Source of the DNA: Corynebacterium sp. HMSC27B11
GTDB lineage: Bacteria; Actinomycetota; Actinomycetes; Mycobacteriales; Mycobacteriaceae
Assembly: GCF_001815985.1 (NCBI RefSeq)
Contig: NZ_KV823561.1
Coordinates: 110,182-163,749 of the forward strand
Reading direction: 5' to 3'
DNA length: 53,568 bases
The notes beneath the pieces were generated by a model, which was given only the letters and a program-made list of their open reading frames with translations, did no database searches and was not told the DNA's origin. Below are positions 25,631-34,418 of this stretch, one piece after another (the stretch's first letter is position 1; every line of letters starts with the position of its first letter). A program made the translations under genes and the position numbers.

Positions 25631-28600
25631 CACTCTTCCTCCTTCTCGGACGCACCCGTGGCGTCGGTTCCGGTTTGTTCACAAGCTTCAACTGGTTTTG
25701 ACGATGCACCGACCTCCGCTTCTGCGACCTGGACCAGCCAGGATTCTGCGTGGACGTACACGCCGCGGCCGGGTTGGCGTCGGCACAGTTTCTGGCCCGC
25801 GATCGGACCGTCCTCACGCGGCGCGGAGAGCAGCAGCCACGCGCTGTGGTCGCGCATCGCCTGCATGAGGGGCTGGAAGGCCGAGCGGGCGAACTGCCCC
25901 GAACGACGGGCGAGCACCAGGTGCAAGCCAATGTCCGCCGCGTAGGGCAGCAACGGCACGAGCGCGTCGAGGCCAGGGTCGTTGTCCGAATCGTCGACAA
26001 TCACAAACAATTCGGGCCCGGACCACCAGGAACGGTCCCGGAGCTGCTCGACGGAGACGTCCTTCGGCACGCGGGACTGCAGCACCTCGCCCCATTCGGC
26101 GAGGCGCTGGCGGAACTGCTCCGCGCCCAGGTAACCGGGGCTGCCGAGCAGGCCGCGCCGGGTGTCCGTGGCCAACACTTCCGCGCGCCCCTCGGGAAGC
26201 TGGTTGATGCTGGCGGCCACCGTGCGCAGCGCGCTGGTCGCGCCTGCCCCGGCCTGACCGATGACGACCAGGTGCGGGAACTCCCCGCTGTCCCAGGCCA
26301 CCGCATCCAGGCGGGGGCCGCCCAGGGCGAAAGGCACCACCGGGGCGTGTGCACCCATCGCGTGGCTGCCTGCTGCGACCTCCCCCGTTGAGTCCACGGC
26401 AGCGTGCTTGCCAGCCGTAGCTGTACCCGTGCCAAAACCGCTGGTCCCGGCATCCACGTCCGGCGCGGATCCACAACCCGGCACGCCGTCCAACAGCTCC
26501 GCCAGCCCGATCCGGTCCGGCAGAACCCGCATCGCAACATCCTTCTCGCCCCGATCCACGCTGACTTTGCGCACGTGCTCCACATCCTGGGCAGCGCAGA
26601 ACGCCACCTGGATGTGCTTGCCGTTATGCGACACGCCCCGCCCCGGCACGTCCGGCAGGGACTTCTGCGCATCGCGGAATTCAGCATCCAGCGCGGTCAT
26701 CTTCATCTCCACGTGTCCGGTCAGCACGTCACGCAGCGAGGGCCGGAAGTTCCAGCGCAGTGCGGTGACCACCACGTGCAGGCCACGTTCCAGCCCGCTG
26801 GTGGCCAGCTGGATGAGCCGCTGCTCCTCCTCCCCAATCGCGGTGAGCTGATCCAGCCCGTCCACGATCAGCACGCGCGGGCCTTCCACCAGGTCCACCT
26901 CGTCCAGTAGGCGCCCCGCATGCTCCGGGCCAACCACCGCCGCGACCTGCGGCAACCGCGCCAGATCGCGCAGCGAACCACCGGGGTCGAAGATGTAGAT
27001 CGGCACGCCCGGGCTGCTCAGCCCAAGTGCGAGCACCAGCGCCCGCACCGTCATTGTCTTGCCCGTCCGTGGTTGCCCGACGATCGCCCAGTGCCGCCGG
27101 TTCAGGTCCATCCGGTAAGCCCGCTGCACCCCTTCGAACGGCAGGTCCTCCAGCCCGATCGTCGCCGTCAGCGGTTCCATCTTCACCGACGACGACGCCG
27201 CTGCCGCCGCACCCGCTCCGATCCCCGTCCCGGTGTTCTCTGGTCCAGCCTCCGGTGCGCCTGTATCCGACTCCGCCAGCACCTCGTGGGCTGGCAGCAT
27301 CGTGGGCAGTGGCGGCAACCAGATCGGGTTCTTGTTCGGCCCCTGCAGCCGGTCCACCACCAGCTGCAGGGTGGTGGTCGTGGACTCCACCTCGCTGCCG
27401 AGCTCCTGGATCAGCCGCTGGTCACGGGGCAGCTCTGGGCCGGAGACGTAGGCGCTGTGGAAGCGCACCGTGTCGTGGGCTGAAAGGATGGCGGCACCCG
27501 GATTCGCGGGTAGCTCAAACGCCGCAGTGGAACCGATCAGCGCCCGCGACTCCGCCGCCGAGAATGTCCGCAGCGCAATCCTGTAACTCAGGTGGGATTC
27601 CAGGCCGCGCAGCCTCCCCTCCTCGAAGCGCTGGCTGGCCAGCAACAGGTGCATCCGCAGGCTGCGGCCCAGCCGCCCGATCGCGGCGAAGACCTCCGCG
27701 AACTCCGGCCGGTTCTGCAGCAGCTCAGAGAACTCATCCACGACGATGAACAGCGCCGGCATCTGACCCGGGAAGGCCTCGTTGAACTCCAGGGCCGTGG
27801 ACATCCCTGCCGCCCGGAGCCGCTCCTGCCGCCGGTGCATCTCACCGAGCAGCGAGTCCTGCATGCGATCCACCAGCCCGGCCTCATCCACCAGGTTGGT
27901 GATCACCGCAGAGGTGTGCGGCAGCTTGTCCAAGCCCAGGAAGGCCGCGCCACCCTTGAAGTCCACGAGGATGAAGTTCAACTCCTCCGGACTGTGGTTG
28001 TGCGCGAAGCTGACCACCACGGATTTCAACAGTTCGGATTTACCTGAGCCCGTCGCCCCGATGCACAACCCGTGTGGCCCGATCCCGCCCAGTGCGGATT
28101 CTTTAATGTCCAGGTACACCGGCGCGCCAGAGAACCCGATCGGGGCGCGCAGGTCCCCGCCCGGCAGCTCCAGCAGGCTCGTGCCGGAAGTCACCTGGGA
28201 GCGCGACCGGCACACCATCGCCAGTTCCACGTCGCTGAGCTGGTCCGCCAGGCCGAACGGCGCCCAACCATCAACGGTCCACGCGCTCATCGCGAAGCCT
28301 TCCTCAGCCCCCGCGACGTGCAGGTACAACCCCTGGCTCTGTGCGGCATCCACCCACTCGCTGCTCGGCTCCACCACCACCGAGTTCAACGTCACCGGGT
28401 CCGCGCCCGTGCAGAAGTTCACCCGCACCGCCCCATCGTGGGGCAGCCACTGATCATGCGGCCCGCGCACACCGACGTCCTCCGGCGGTTGGGCAACCAG
28501 CTGCGCCTGCATCGCACGCGCCAACCCCGCCGCACCGTCGCCGACGATCGCGATATACGGGAATGCACGCACATCCACCGCCACCGGTGCCTCGATCGTC

Positions 28601-29091
28601 GCGGTGCGTAGCGCCAGGTCACGCAGGCTCATCGCGCTCACCGGCTCCAGGTCCTCCGGCGGAGCATTAACCGGGATCTCCAGCGGATCATCCGGTGCCT
28701 GCACCGCCACCCCGATGCGCACCACCCCAGGGGCCGCGCTCGGCAACTCGCCGGCATGGATGTGGTTCCACAGCGTGCCCGGGTGTGGGTGCTCGCGGTT
28801 CATGCGAACCAGCTGCTCGCGCCGGGCCTTCTTGACCGAATCGGACAGCGCGTCCAGGTGCCGGTGGAACCCCCTACGGACCTCGTTGACGTCCGTGCCG
28901 GACTGGAACATCATCGCCATCGACCCCAGCATCATCAGCGGAAAGATGAATGTCATTGGCGAGCGTCCCGCCCCGGACATCACCATCGCCGCGACCATTC
29001 CCAGCACCGCGACCAGCATGATCGCGGGCATGAGTATGCGGACGAAGGGCTGTTTTTCCTTCGGCAAAGTTGGTGGTGATTGCGCTTTCAC
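25630..29091 (-). CDS. eccC: ESX-4 motor ATPase EccC
   Basis: This FtsK/SpoIIIE-type ATPase of the inner-membrane ESX complex recognises WXG100 dimers. The 1153-aa form is the undivided EccCa+EccCb type. Two N-terminal membrane helices (about 18-40 and 47-62) precede three ATPase domains. Domain 1 has GATGSGKS (K351) and FIVVDEFSELL. Domain 2 has GQPRTGKT (K678). Domain 3 has GQAGAGAT, in which Ala951 replaces the Walker A lysine. The GTG start at 29091 follows AAGGGGGA; the longer frame has no ribosome site. It diverges from eccD. Confidence 0.97.
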   Translation of the reverse strand: MKAQSPPTLPKEKQPFVRILMPAIMLVAVLGMVAAMVMSGAGRSPMTFIFPLMMLGSMAMMFQSGTDVNEVRRGFHRHLDALSDSVKKARREQLVRMNREHPHPGTLWNHIHAGELPSAAPGVVRIGVAVQAPDDPLEIPVNAPPEDLEPVSAMSLRDLALRTATIEAPVAVDVRAFPYIAIVGDGAAGLARAMQAQLVAQPPEDVGVRGPHDQWLPHDGAVRVNFCTGADPVTLNSVVVEPSSEWVDAAQSQGLYLHVAGAEEGFAMSAWTVDGWAPFGLADQLSDVELAMVCRSRSQVTSGTSLLELPGGDLRAPIGFSGAPVYLDIKESALGGIGPHGLCIGATGSGKSELLKSVVVSFAHNHSPEELNFILVDFKGGAAFLGLDKLPHTSAVITNLVDEAGLVDRMQDSLLGEMHRRQERLRAAGMSTALEFNEAFPGQMPALFIVVDEFSELLQNRPEFAEVFAAIGRLGRSLRMHLLLASQRFEEGRLRGLESHLSYRIALRTFSAAESRALIGSTAAFELPANPGAAILSAHDTVRFHSAYVSGPELPRDQRLIQELGSEVESTTTTLQLVVDRLQGPNKNPIWLPPLPTMLPAHEVLAESDTGAPEAGPENTGTGIGAGAAAAASSSVKMEPLTATIGLEDLPFEGVQRAYRMDLNRRHWAIVGQPRTGKTMTVRALVLALGLSSPGVPIYIFDPGGSLRDLARLPQVAAVVGPEHAGRLLDEVDLVEGPRVLIVDGLDQLTAIGEEEQRLIQLATSGLERGLHVVVTALRWNFRPSLRDVLTGHVEMKMTALDAEFRDAQKSLPDVPGRGVSHNGKHIQVAFCAAQDVEHVRKVSVDRGEKDVAMRVLPDRIGLAELLDGVPGCGSAPDVDAGTSGFGTGTATAGKHAAVDSTGEVAAGSHAMGAHAPVVPFALGGPRLDAVAWDSGEFPHLVVIGQAGAGATSALRTVAASINQLPEGRAEVLATDTRRGLLGSPGYLGAEQFRQRLAEWGEVLQSRVPKDVSVEQLRDRSWWSGPELFVIVDDSDNDPGLDALVPLLPYAADIGLHLVLARRSGQFARSAFQPLMQAMRDHSAWLLLSAPREDGPIAGQKLCRRQPGRGVYVHAESWLVQVAEAEVGASSKPVEACEQTGTDATGASEKEEE

Positions 29092-29372
29092 CGCGTTTCC
29101 CCCTTGTATTGAACCCCTCAACTGACCACTCGCGCCCCTGCCCCCGCAGGTTGCTGGCACTACCGCCACCCCGTGTGCCCAGCGGGAATGCGCCGGACGG
29201 GTCAGCTCAATGGCCGTGTGCGCCTAAACATAGACCCCGGTGCAGACATCGCGTGGCGAAATCCCCCAATTTGCCACCCCCGTGTCCGCCCCACCCGCTA
29301 TTGTTCTGTTCAGTCCTGGCTGGGGTATTCGGGTCGGGGCGAAAAATTGGGGGAAAATTTGAGGGGGATATT
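29092..29372. other. eccC/eccD divergent intergenic region
   Basis: This 281-bp spacer must hold both promoters. I see no copy of the GGGAACC/GTCTAATA motif here. TATGTT on the minus strand near 29225 and TATTGT on the plus strand near 29299 are possible -10 boxes, both weak. A G-rich stretch with AAAAATTGGGGGAAAATTTG lies just before eccD. Confidence 0.4.
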
Positions 29373-30551
29373 TTGATTGCCATCAGCATTTCGGTGCCCA
29401 GCACGGGCAAGGTGATTAACGCCGCGGTGGCGGATCACGTGCCGGTCGCTGAGCTCATTCCGCATCTCGTGGACCCGGAGCCGGGGCAGCTGTGGGAGCT
29501 GCGCCGCGCGGTGGGGGTGGTTGCCCCGGAGCAGTCGCTCGCGGAGGCCGGCATCCACGCGGGCGAGGCCTTGGCTTTGCACTGCCGCAAGCCCGCCGAA
29601 CCACCCGCCCCGCCGTTGGAGGCGGCGGATGAGCTTTCCGGGGACGTCGGCACCAATTACGCCGCGTGGATCATCGCTGCTGCCGTGGTGTTGCTCGCCT
29701 TCCGCGCGACCCCGTTGTGGCATCCGTTGGATTTCCACAGTGCCGCTCATTTTGGTTTTCAGGACGCCGCCGCGGGCGGTGGGGTCGACCTCGCAGTGTT
29801 GTTGCCGCTGGTCTTCAGCACCTTCGCTGCGGTGGCAGTGGCCGCACTGAGCTTGTTTGATCGGCGGTTTGTCCCGGTGGCAGCGGCCCTGGGTTTTGCC
29901 GTCGGGTTGAACGTGAACGTGCTGGTGGGCTGCGTGGTCGCCGCGCTGTTGGTGTGGCGCCCGGGGCCGGTGCGAGTGGGAACGATCGCGGCTGCGGTGT
30001 TGGCGGCCATCAATTTCTGGTCGCCGATCACTGCGCTGGCCGCGGTGGTGCTGCTGATCTACTCCGGCCAGTTGGCGCTGGCGATTGCGAAGGTCGTGGT
30101 CCCGCGCGTACCGGCTGCGGGTGTGTTCCGCGATCCGGTGGCCAACGAGGCCGGCCCGGTGGTGCAGGTGCACTCCGCTCTGGTGGCGGCGGCCTGTACG
30201 TGGTTATTCGCCTCCGTGGTTCAGCTGGTGCCGTGGGGTGGGCCCACCCCGTCAGTGTGGACGGTGCTGCTGGTGATCGCGCTGGTCGTAGCCGCGCTGT
30301 CTGCCCGCGGTACGCGCCCCTTCCACGCCAATGCGCTGGCCGTGATGGCGGGTTGTTCGATCGTGTGGCTGGGTCATCAGGTGCCGTGGGGGGTGCTGGC
30401 GTTGGTGCTGGTGGCCTTACCTCTGGTGCAGATCTCCTCGCCCCGGGTGGGCCGGATCGTCGACGCCCTGGAGGCCGTGGCCTTCTGCGCCGCAGTCCCG
30501 CTGACGCTGCATGGCGCGGGCGTGTTTGAGCTGATCAGGGGGCTCGGATGA
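29373..30551 (+). CDS. eccD: ESX-4 membrane channel subunit EccD
   Basis: EccD forms the multi-spanning core of the ESX inner-membrane pore. The 392-aa product has a ubiquitin-like (YukD) cytosolic domain of about 75 residues (ISISVPSTGKVINAAVADHV), then about 11 hydrophobic segments from YAAWIIAAAVVLLAF to the C-terminus. I chose the TTG at 29373 because GAGGGGG lies 6 nt upstream and the conserved domain begins there. It is shorter than many mycobacterial EccD proteins (about 450-500). Its stop overlaps the mycP start as ATGA. Confidence 0.93.
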   Translation: MIAISISVPSTGKVINAAVADHVPVAELIPHLVDPEPGQLWELRRAVGVVAPEQSLAEAGIHAGEALALHCRKPAEPPAPPLEAADELSGDVGTNYAAWIIAAAVVLLAFRATPLWHPLDFHSAAHFGFQDAAAGGGVDLAVLLPLVFSTFAAVAVAALSLFDRRFVPVAAALGFAVGLNVNVLVGCVVAALLVWRPGPVRVGTIAAAVLAAINFWSPITALAAVVLLIYSGQLALAIAKVVVPRVPAAGVFRDPVANEAGPVVQVHSALVAAACTWLFASVVQLVPWGGPTPSVWTVLLVIALVVAALSARGTRPFHANALAVMAGCSIVWLGHQVPWGVLALVLVALPLVQISSPRVGRIVDALEAVAFCAAVPLTLHGAGVFELIRGLG

Positions 30552-31897
30552 CTCCCCCACCAGCAGCTCCCGCACGCGGGAACATCAACCTCAACTGCCA
30601 GGAACAGGCTCGCGACCCGGACCTCCACCTACCAGCACCGGCTTATCCGCACGACCTGGCCACTGGCCATGGCAGCACCATCATCGTGGTGGACACCGGT
30701 GTGGCCCTGCCGGGGGCGACTGGGGAACGGGATTCGTGCATTCTGCATGGCACCGCGGTGGCCACGACCGCCGCGCAGGCCGCGCCCGGCGCGCACATCC
30801 ACAGCCTCCGACACGCTTCTAGGCCCGACGCGGTGGAGGGCACCGTCGAGGAGCTGGTCACGGCTCTCGACCAGGCGCGGAAGGTCAAGGCCAAGCACAA
30901 GATCGTCAACGTCTCGATGGTCACCTGCGAACCCGCCCCGGCGCTGGAGAAAGCGGTGCGCGAGCTCGTCGCCGACAACGCACTGGTGGTCGCACCCATC
31001 GGAAATATGGGGCAGTGCGACGCCGGGGCCGCGACGTTCCCGGCTTCCCTGCCGGGGGTGCTGTCCGTCGGGGCTGTGGAGAACGACACCGTCATGGGCG
31101 CTGGTGGTGCGGGGTCTGCCGGAGGCTCCGCGGCGACGAGCACCGCCGGAGCTGGTGCAGGACGCGCCGCCACGGGCGGGGGTTCTCCGGGCGACCAGCC
31201 CGCCCCGGCCGTCCTCAACAGCGGCCGGGTGCCCGCCGCCTACGGGCTGGCCGGAGTTCCCGCGGACATTTACGCGCCGGGTGGCCCGGTGGTCGCGCAG
31301 GTGGGCGATAGTCCGCCGGTGGTGGGCTCGCCGGAGCCTTTCATCGGCACGAGTTTCGCCGCCCCCGTGGTCAGTGGGGTGGCTGCGATGGTCTGGCAGC
31401 TCCGCCCGGAGCTCACGGCCGCAGAGGTGACAGGCCTGCTGCGGGAAACCGCGCAACCAGGTGGCGCCATCGACGGTGTGGAGGGGTTGCAGACCGCGAG
31501 GGTCGTGGATCCTTCGGCCGCCCTGAGCCTGGCCCGCGACCAGCAACGGAACCACGTGGCGGACGCGGCGGGCCAGGATCACCGTGGGGACGGTGCCGTG
31601 GAACGCGCCCAGGCGGGCCTGCCCGGCGGCCCCCACGATAAAGGCCCCGGCAACGAAGCCGGGGCCCACGACGCGGCCACTTCCGGTGCCTTCGATGCGC
31701 CCGGCGATGCCGTGGCCGACGTCCCGGTGGCGGTCACCGCCGCGCCCGTCGCCGAGCAGGTGACGGACTACCGGGTGCCGTTGGCGCTCTCTGCGGTGTT
31801 GGCGGTGGCCTTGGTGCTCGTGCTCGTTGCCCGGGCATTCGCTTCGGAGAGCACCCCACCCTCCGGCAGCCCGGAGATCACCCGCCAGGGCACCTGA
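30548..31897 (+). CDS. mycP: Mycosin serine protease MycP (ESX-4)
   Basis: This subtilisin-like (S8) protease is required for ESX function. The catalytic triad is visible: Asp in IIVVDTGVALPG, His in CILHGTAVATT, Ser in GTSFAAPVVSG. Four cysteines near these motifs fit the known extracellular disulphides. A Gly/Ala/Ser-rich insertion lies mid-protein. A C-terminal anchor (VPLALSAVLAVALVLVLVARAF) is present. Oddly, the N-terminus MTPPPAAPARGNINLN has no signal peptide, and an in-frame TGA at 30527-30529 bars extension. The 3' end overlaps eccB on the other strand by 130 bp. Confidence 0.93.
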   Translation: MTPPPAAPARGNINLNCQEQARDPDLHLPAPAYPHDLATGHGSTIIVVDTGVALPGATGERDSCILHGTAVATTAAQAAPGAHIHSLRHASRPDAVEGTVEELVTALDQARKVKAKHKIVNVSMVTCEPAPALEKAVRELVADNALVVAPIGNMGQCDAGAATFPASLPGVLSVGAVENDTVMGAGGAGSAGGSAATSTAGAGAGRAATGGGSPGDQPAPAVLNSGRVPAAYGLAGVPADIYAPGGPVVAQVGDSPPVVGSPEPFIGTSFAAPVVSGVAAMVWQLRPELTAAEVTGLLRETAQPGGAIDGVEGLQTARVVDPSAALSLARDQQRNHVADAAGQDHRGDGAVERAQAGLPGGPHDKGPGNEAGAHDAATSGAFDAPGDAVADVPVAVTAAPVAEQVTDYRVPLALSAVLAVALVLVLVARAFASESTPPSGSPEITRQGT

Positions 31898-33126
31898 GTG
31901 TGCTCGGTGAAGCCGAGGGCCGTGAGGTCCTCGGCCTTGCCCACCGTGAAGCGGGTGCCGGTGGCGTCGATCAGGAAGAAACCGCGCTCGGTGAGTAGCG
32001 CGCTCGTGCCCGCAGGTCCGACGTAAGCCGCCCGGGGGTCTTGCCCCGCGGCGTCGTCCTTGCTTTCGGTCCCAGCCCCGCCAGCAGAACCGTCAGCGGC
32101 CCCGTCACCGGCACCGGTGCGCTTACCGTCGCCGTCCCCGTCAGTCCCGGTGCTCTTACCGTCACCGTCACCCGCCGGCTCCGCCAAGCCCTTCTCCCCC
32201 AGGCAGGATTGCTCCGGGTGCGCCCAAGAGGCCTCCCGGTCGGGAACGTTTGGCAGCAGGTCAATCATCGGCTGCGCCATGACCGCCCCCAGCTCCGCAT
32301 CGAAGCTCCCACCCGGTGCGAGGGCCTCCACGTACTCCCGGCGCGGGCCGGTCACCTCCGAGACCCCGCCGTGGCCAACCAGGAATGCCCGGTCACCGGC
32401 GTGCGCCACCGTCCCCGCCCGGTGGAAGGGTTTCTTCAACCCGGAAAGCCCACGCGGGATCAAGCTATCGGCCTGCTCATCGAAGCGATTCAGCAGCTCC
32501 GGGGCCATCGGGATCTCCACCGCCCCGAGGGCGCGCGCGGCCCCACCCTCCGCGAGGCTGCGCTTCGTCCCGTCGATCAGCCAGACCGCCTTGCCGGAGC
32601 GCACCACGCCCCGCTGGTAGCTTGCCACCTCCCCGACGGCCCGGACCTGCAGCGTATCCGGCTTCCCCGCAGCCTCCGAGGTATCGCACACCAGCCACTG
32701 CCGCACCGGCGCGGGGTTCAGCCCCGGCACGTGCCCAATGCCCACCGCGGGCCCCATCGGAGCTCCCCCATTGCCCTCCTGGATCAGCGCCGCAGTGGAG
32801 TTCTTCACCTCCACCGGCTGCCGCAGCACCAGCCGGGCGCTCGCCACGTTGCTCACCGGGTGGAAACCGTCCTCCAAGCGGACATGAAGGCTTCCCTGCT
32901 CATCGGCGACGAGGGCGGCGTCGTCAATGGAAGGGGCCGGCCGCAACAGCGAAAGCATCACCGCACCACCTGCGATCAGTGCGCTCAGCAGAAGCCCGAC
33001 CCCGATGCTGCGGCGTTGGGCGCGCAGCGGGTCGTGCGCCATGCGCGGATCGCCGATGATCAGCGCGAGCTCCAGCCGTCGGAGCAGAAAACGGTAGCCC
33101 GATACTTGCAGACTTGTGGTGCGCAC
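31768..33126 (-). CDS. eccB: ESX-4 membrane-complex protein EccB
   Basis: EccB is a periplasm-facing subunit with one membrane helix. The 452-aa product starts VRTTSLQVSGYRFLLRRLELAL at a GTG after GGGGGAG; the longer frame would begin at 33270 with a non-conserved N-terminus. The helix is at about 40-61. Two cysteines (LVCDTSE and EQSCLGE) match the conserved disulphide. A Gly/Asp-rich insertion (GDGDGKSTGTDG) is unusual. The conserved VPWRVISGLPEGGVLS is followed by a 25-residue Thr/Ala/Ser tail that is antisense to the MycP anchor. Confidence 0.94.
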   Translation of the reverse strand: MRTTSLQVSGYRFLLRRLELALIIGDPRMAHDPLRAQRRSIGVGLLLSALIAGGAVMLSLLRPAPSIDDAALVADEQGSLHVRLEDGFHPVSNVASARLVLRQPVEVKNSTAALIQEGNGGAPMGPAVGIGHVPGLNPAPVRQWLVCDTSEAAGKPDTLQVRAVGEVASYQRGVVRSGKAVWLIDGTKRSLAEGGAARALGAVEIPMAPELLNRFDEQADSLIPRGLSGLKKPFHRAGTVAHAGDRAFLVGHGGVSEVTGPRREYVEALAPGGSFDAELGAVMAQPMIDLLPNVPDREASWAHPEQSCLGEKGLAEPAGDGDGKSTGTDGDGDGKRTGAGDGAADGSAGGAGTESKDDAAGQDPRAAYVGPAGTSALLTERGFFLIDATGTRFTVGKAEDLTALGFTEHTQVPWRVISGLPEGGVLSEANARATSTSTKATANTAESANGTR

Positions 33127-33330
33127 GATCTCCCCCTGAATTCTGTGCGTTGTCCCTGGTGCGCGGTGCTTAACGCTCGTTCCCCGCAGTCCTGCCGCAG
33201 GAGCCGCACCGCTGCCCTCCCCCGAGGGCGATTTCTTCAATCTAATGCGCGCGCCGGTCCGCTGTGACAAAATTCGGGAGAATCAACAAGGGATGTGGGG
33301 CATCCCGGGGGATATTCAGGGGGAATTCGC

Positions 33331-34344
33331 GTGGTTGTAGTGCATGTTTTGCTCATCGGGATCATTGCGGCACTGGCTGCTGCGGGTGGTTGGTGGCTGT
33401 GGAGCGCCCGTGTCCGTCCGGAGGATCAGGAGCGGCAGGTGTGGCGGATCGCGCCTGCTCCGCACGATTTTTTCCACGCCCCGGAGCCGGTCACCGTGGG
33501 TGTTTCGCGCCTGGTTGCCGGCATGGGCGCGTCCGGCTCCGAGGTGCCGGGAGAGGACGTCGACGCCGCCCACTCCAGCAGCGTTTCTCACGCTCCGTCT
33601 TCTTCCATTGGGGACGTCAGCACGAGCGCCAGCGCGGTGGCCGCCCCGCCGCTGCTGGTACACCAGCAGGATCTCGGCGGGGAACTGCCCGCCCTGCTCA
33701 CCGGGAACGTGGGCGCAACTTTCGCCTCGATCCCGGCGCCATTCAGCGGGCGTGTGCCGTTCGCGGCTGCCGGCTCCGGGGTGGTGGCCTGGCCGGTAGA
33801 TGGTGCTGCTCCGTCCACCGACACAGGGCCAGAGAACGGCGCGCAGCGGGAGTTCACTGACCCGGGCCCGACGTTCCAGGCGCTGCCTGCGCCCGGCTGG
33901 CTGCTGGGGTTGAGCGCTACGGGCAATCCGGTGCAGGTGCAGCTCGTGCCGGGGGCGACCGTGCTGCTGCATGGGGCTGGTTCCGCCGAGCGCCTGCTGG
34001 AACGCCTGCCCGCAGACCTGCCCTGGGTTCGGGTTCTCCGCGCGGAAACCCTCCCCCTCCCAAGCGGCGAGGCAAAGACCACGAACACGCAGTCCTTCGC
34101 CGGGGCTTCGACACCGGCTAAGGAGCCCCGTGATCTCGGGGCCCGCTGGCGCGAGGCGTGGTCACCGACAGTCTGCCGGGTGGTGTTGGCTTCCTCCACC
34201 GAGGAGGCCACTCGCCACGGCATCATCGCGGATCTAGTGATCGATTCCCGGGGCACCGTGAGCCACCGCCGGCATGAGGTTCGCTTCGATCCGATGCATT
34301 TGCCAAGTTCCAGCACGCTAGAGCACGCGGAAGTGCCCCGCTAG
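33331..34344 (+). CDS. Membrane-anchored ESX-4-locus protein, unknown
   Basis: The 337-aa protein starts VVVVHVLLIGIIAALAAAGGWWLW, an N-terminal membrane helix, followed by a largely Ala/Gly/Pro/Ser-rich extracytoplasmic or cytoplasmic region with no motif I recognise. The last 80 residues (WREAWSPTVCRVVLASSTEEATRHGIIADLVID) look folded. The GTG start follows GGGGGA. It diverges from eccB across 205 bp. ESX-4 lacks EccE, and this position could suggest a replacement membrane component, but I see no homology to support that. Confidence 0.75.
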   Translation: MVVVHVLLIGIIAALAAAGGWWLWSARVRPEDQERQVWRIAPAPHDFFHAPEPVTVGVSRLVAGMGASGSEVPGEDVDAAHSSSVSHAPSSSIGDVSTSASAVAAPPLLVHQQDLGGELPALLTGNVGATFASIPAPFSGRVPFAAAGSGVVAWPVDGAAPSTDTGPENGAQREFTDPGPTFQALPAPGWLLGLSATGNPVQVQLVPGATVLLHGAGSAERLLERLPADLPWVRVLRAETLPLPSGEAKTTNTQSFAGASTPAKEPRDLGARWREAWSPTVCRVVLASSTEEATRHGIIADLVIDSRGTVSHRRHEVRFDPMHLPSSSTLEHAEVPR

Positions 34345-34418
34345 CCAGGGCTTCAGCCCCACGCCCAGTGGTTACGCGTCGGAGCTGCCCCAGCTCTCGC
34401 CAAGCAGCTCTACCGCCC

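Noticed and set aside
29092..29372. A third copy of the GGGAACC/GTCTAATA promoter between eccC and eccD
   Set aside because: A GGGAAT occurs at about 29182, but no GTCTAA-like -10 follows at the right spacing on either strand.
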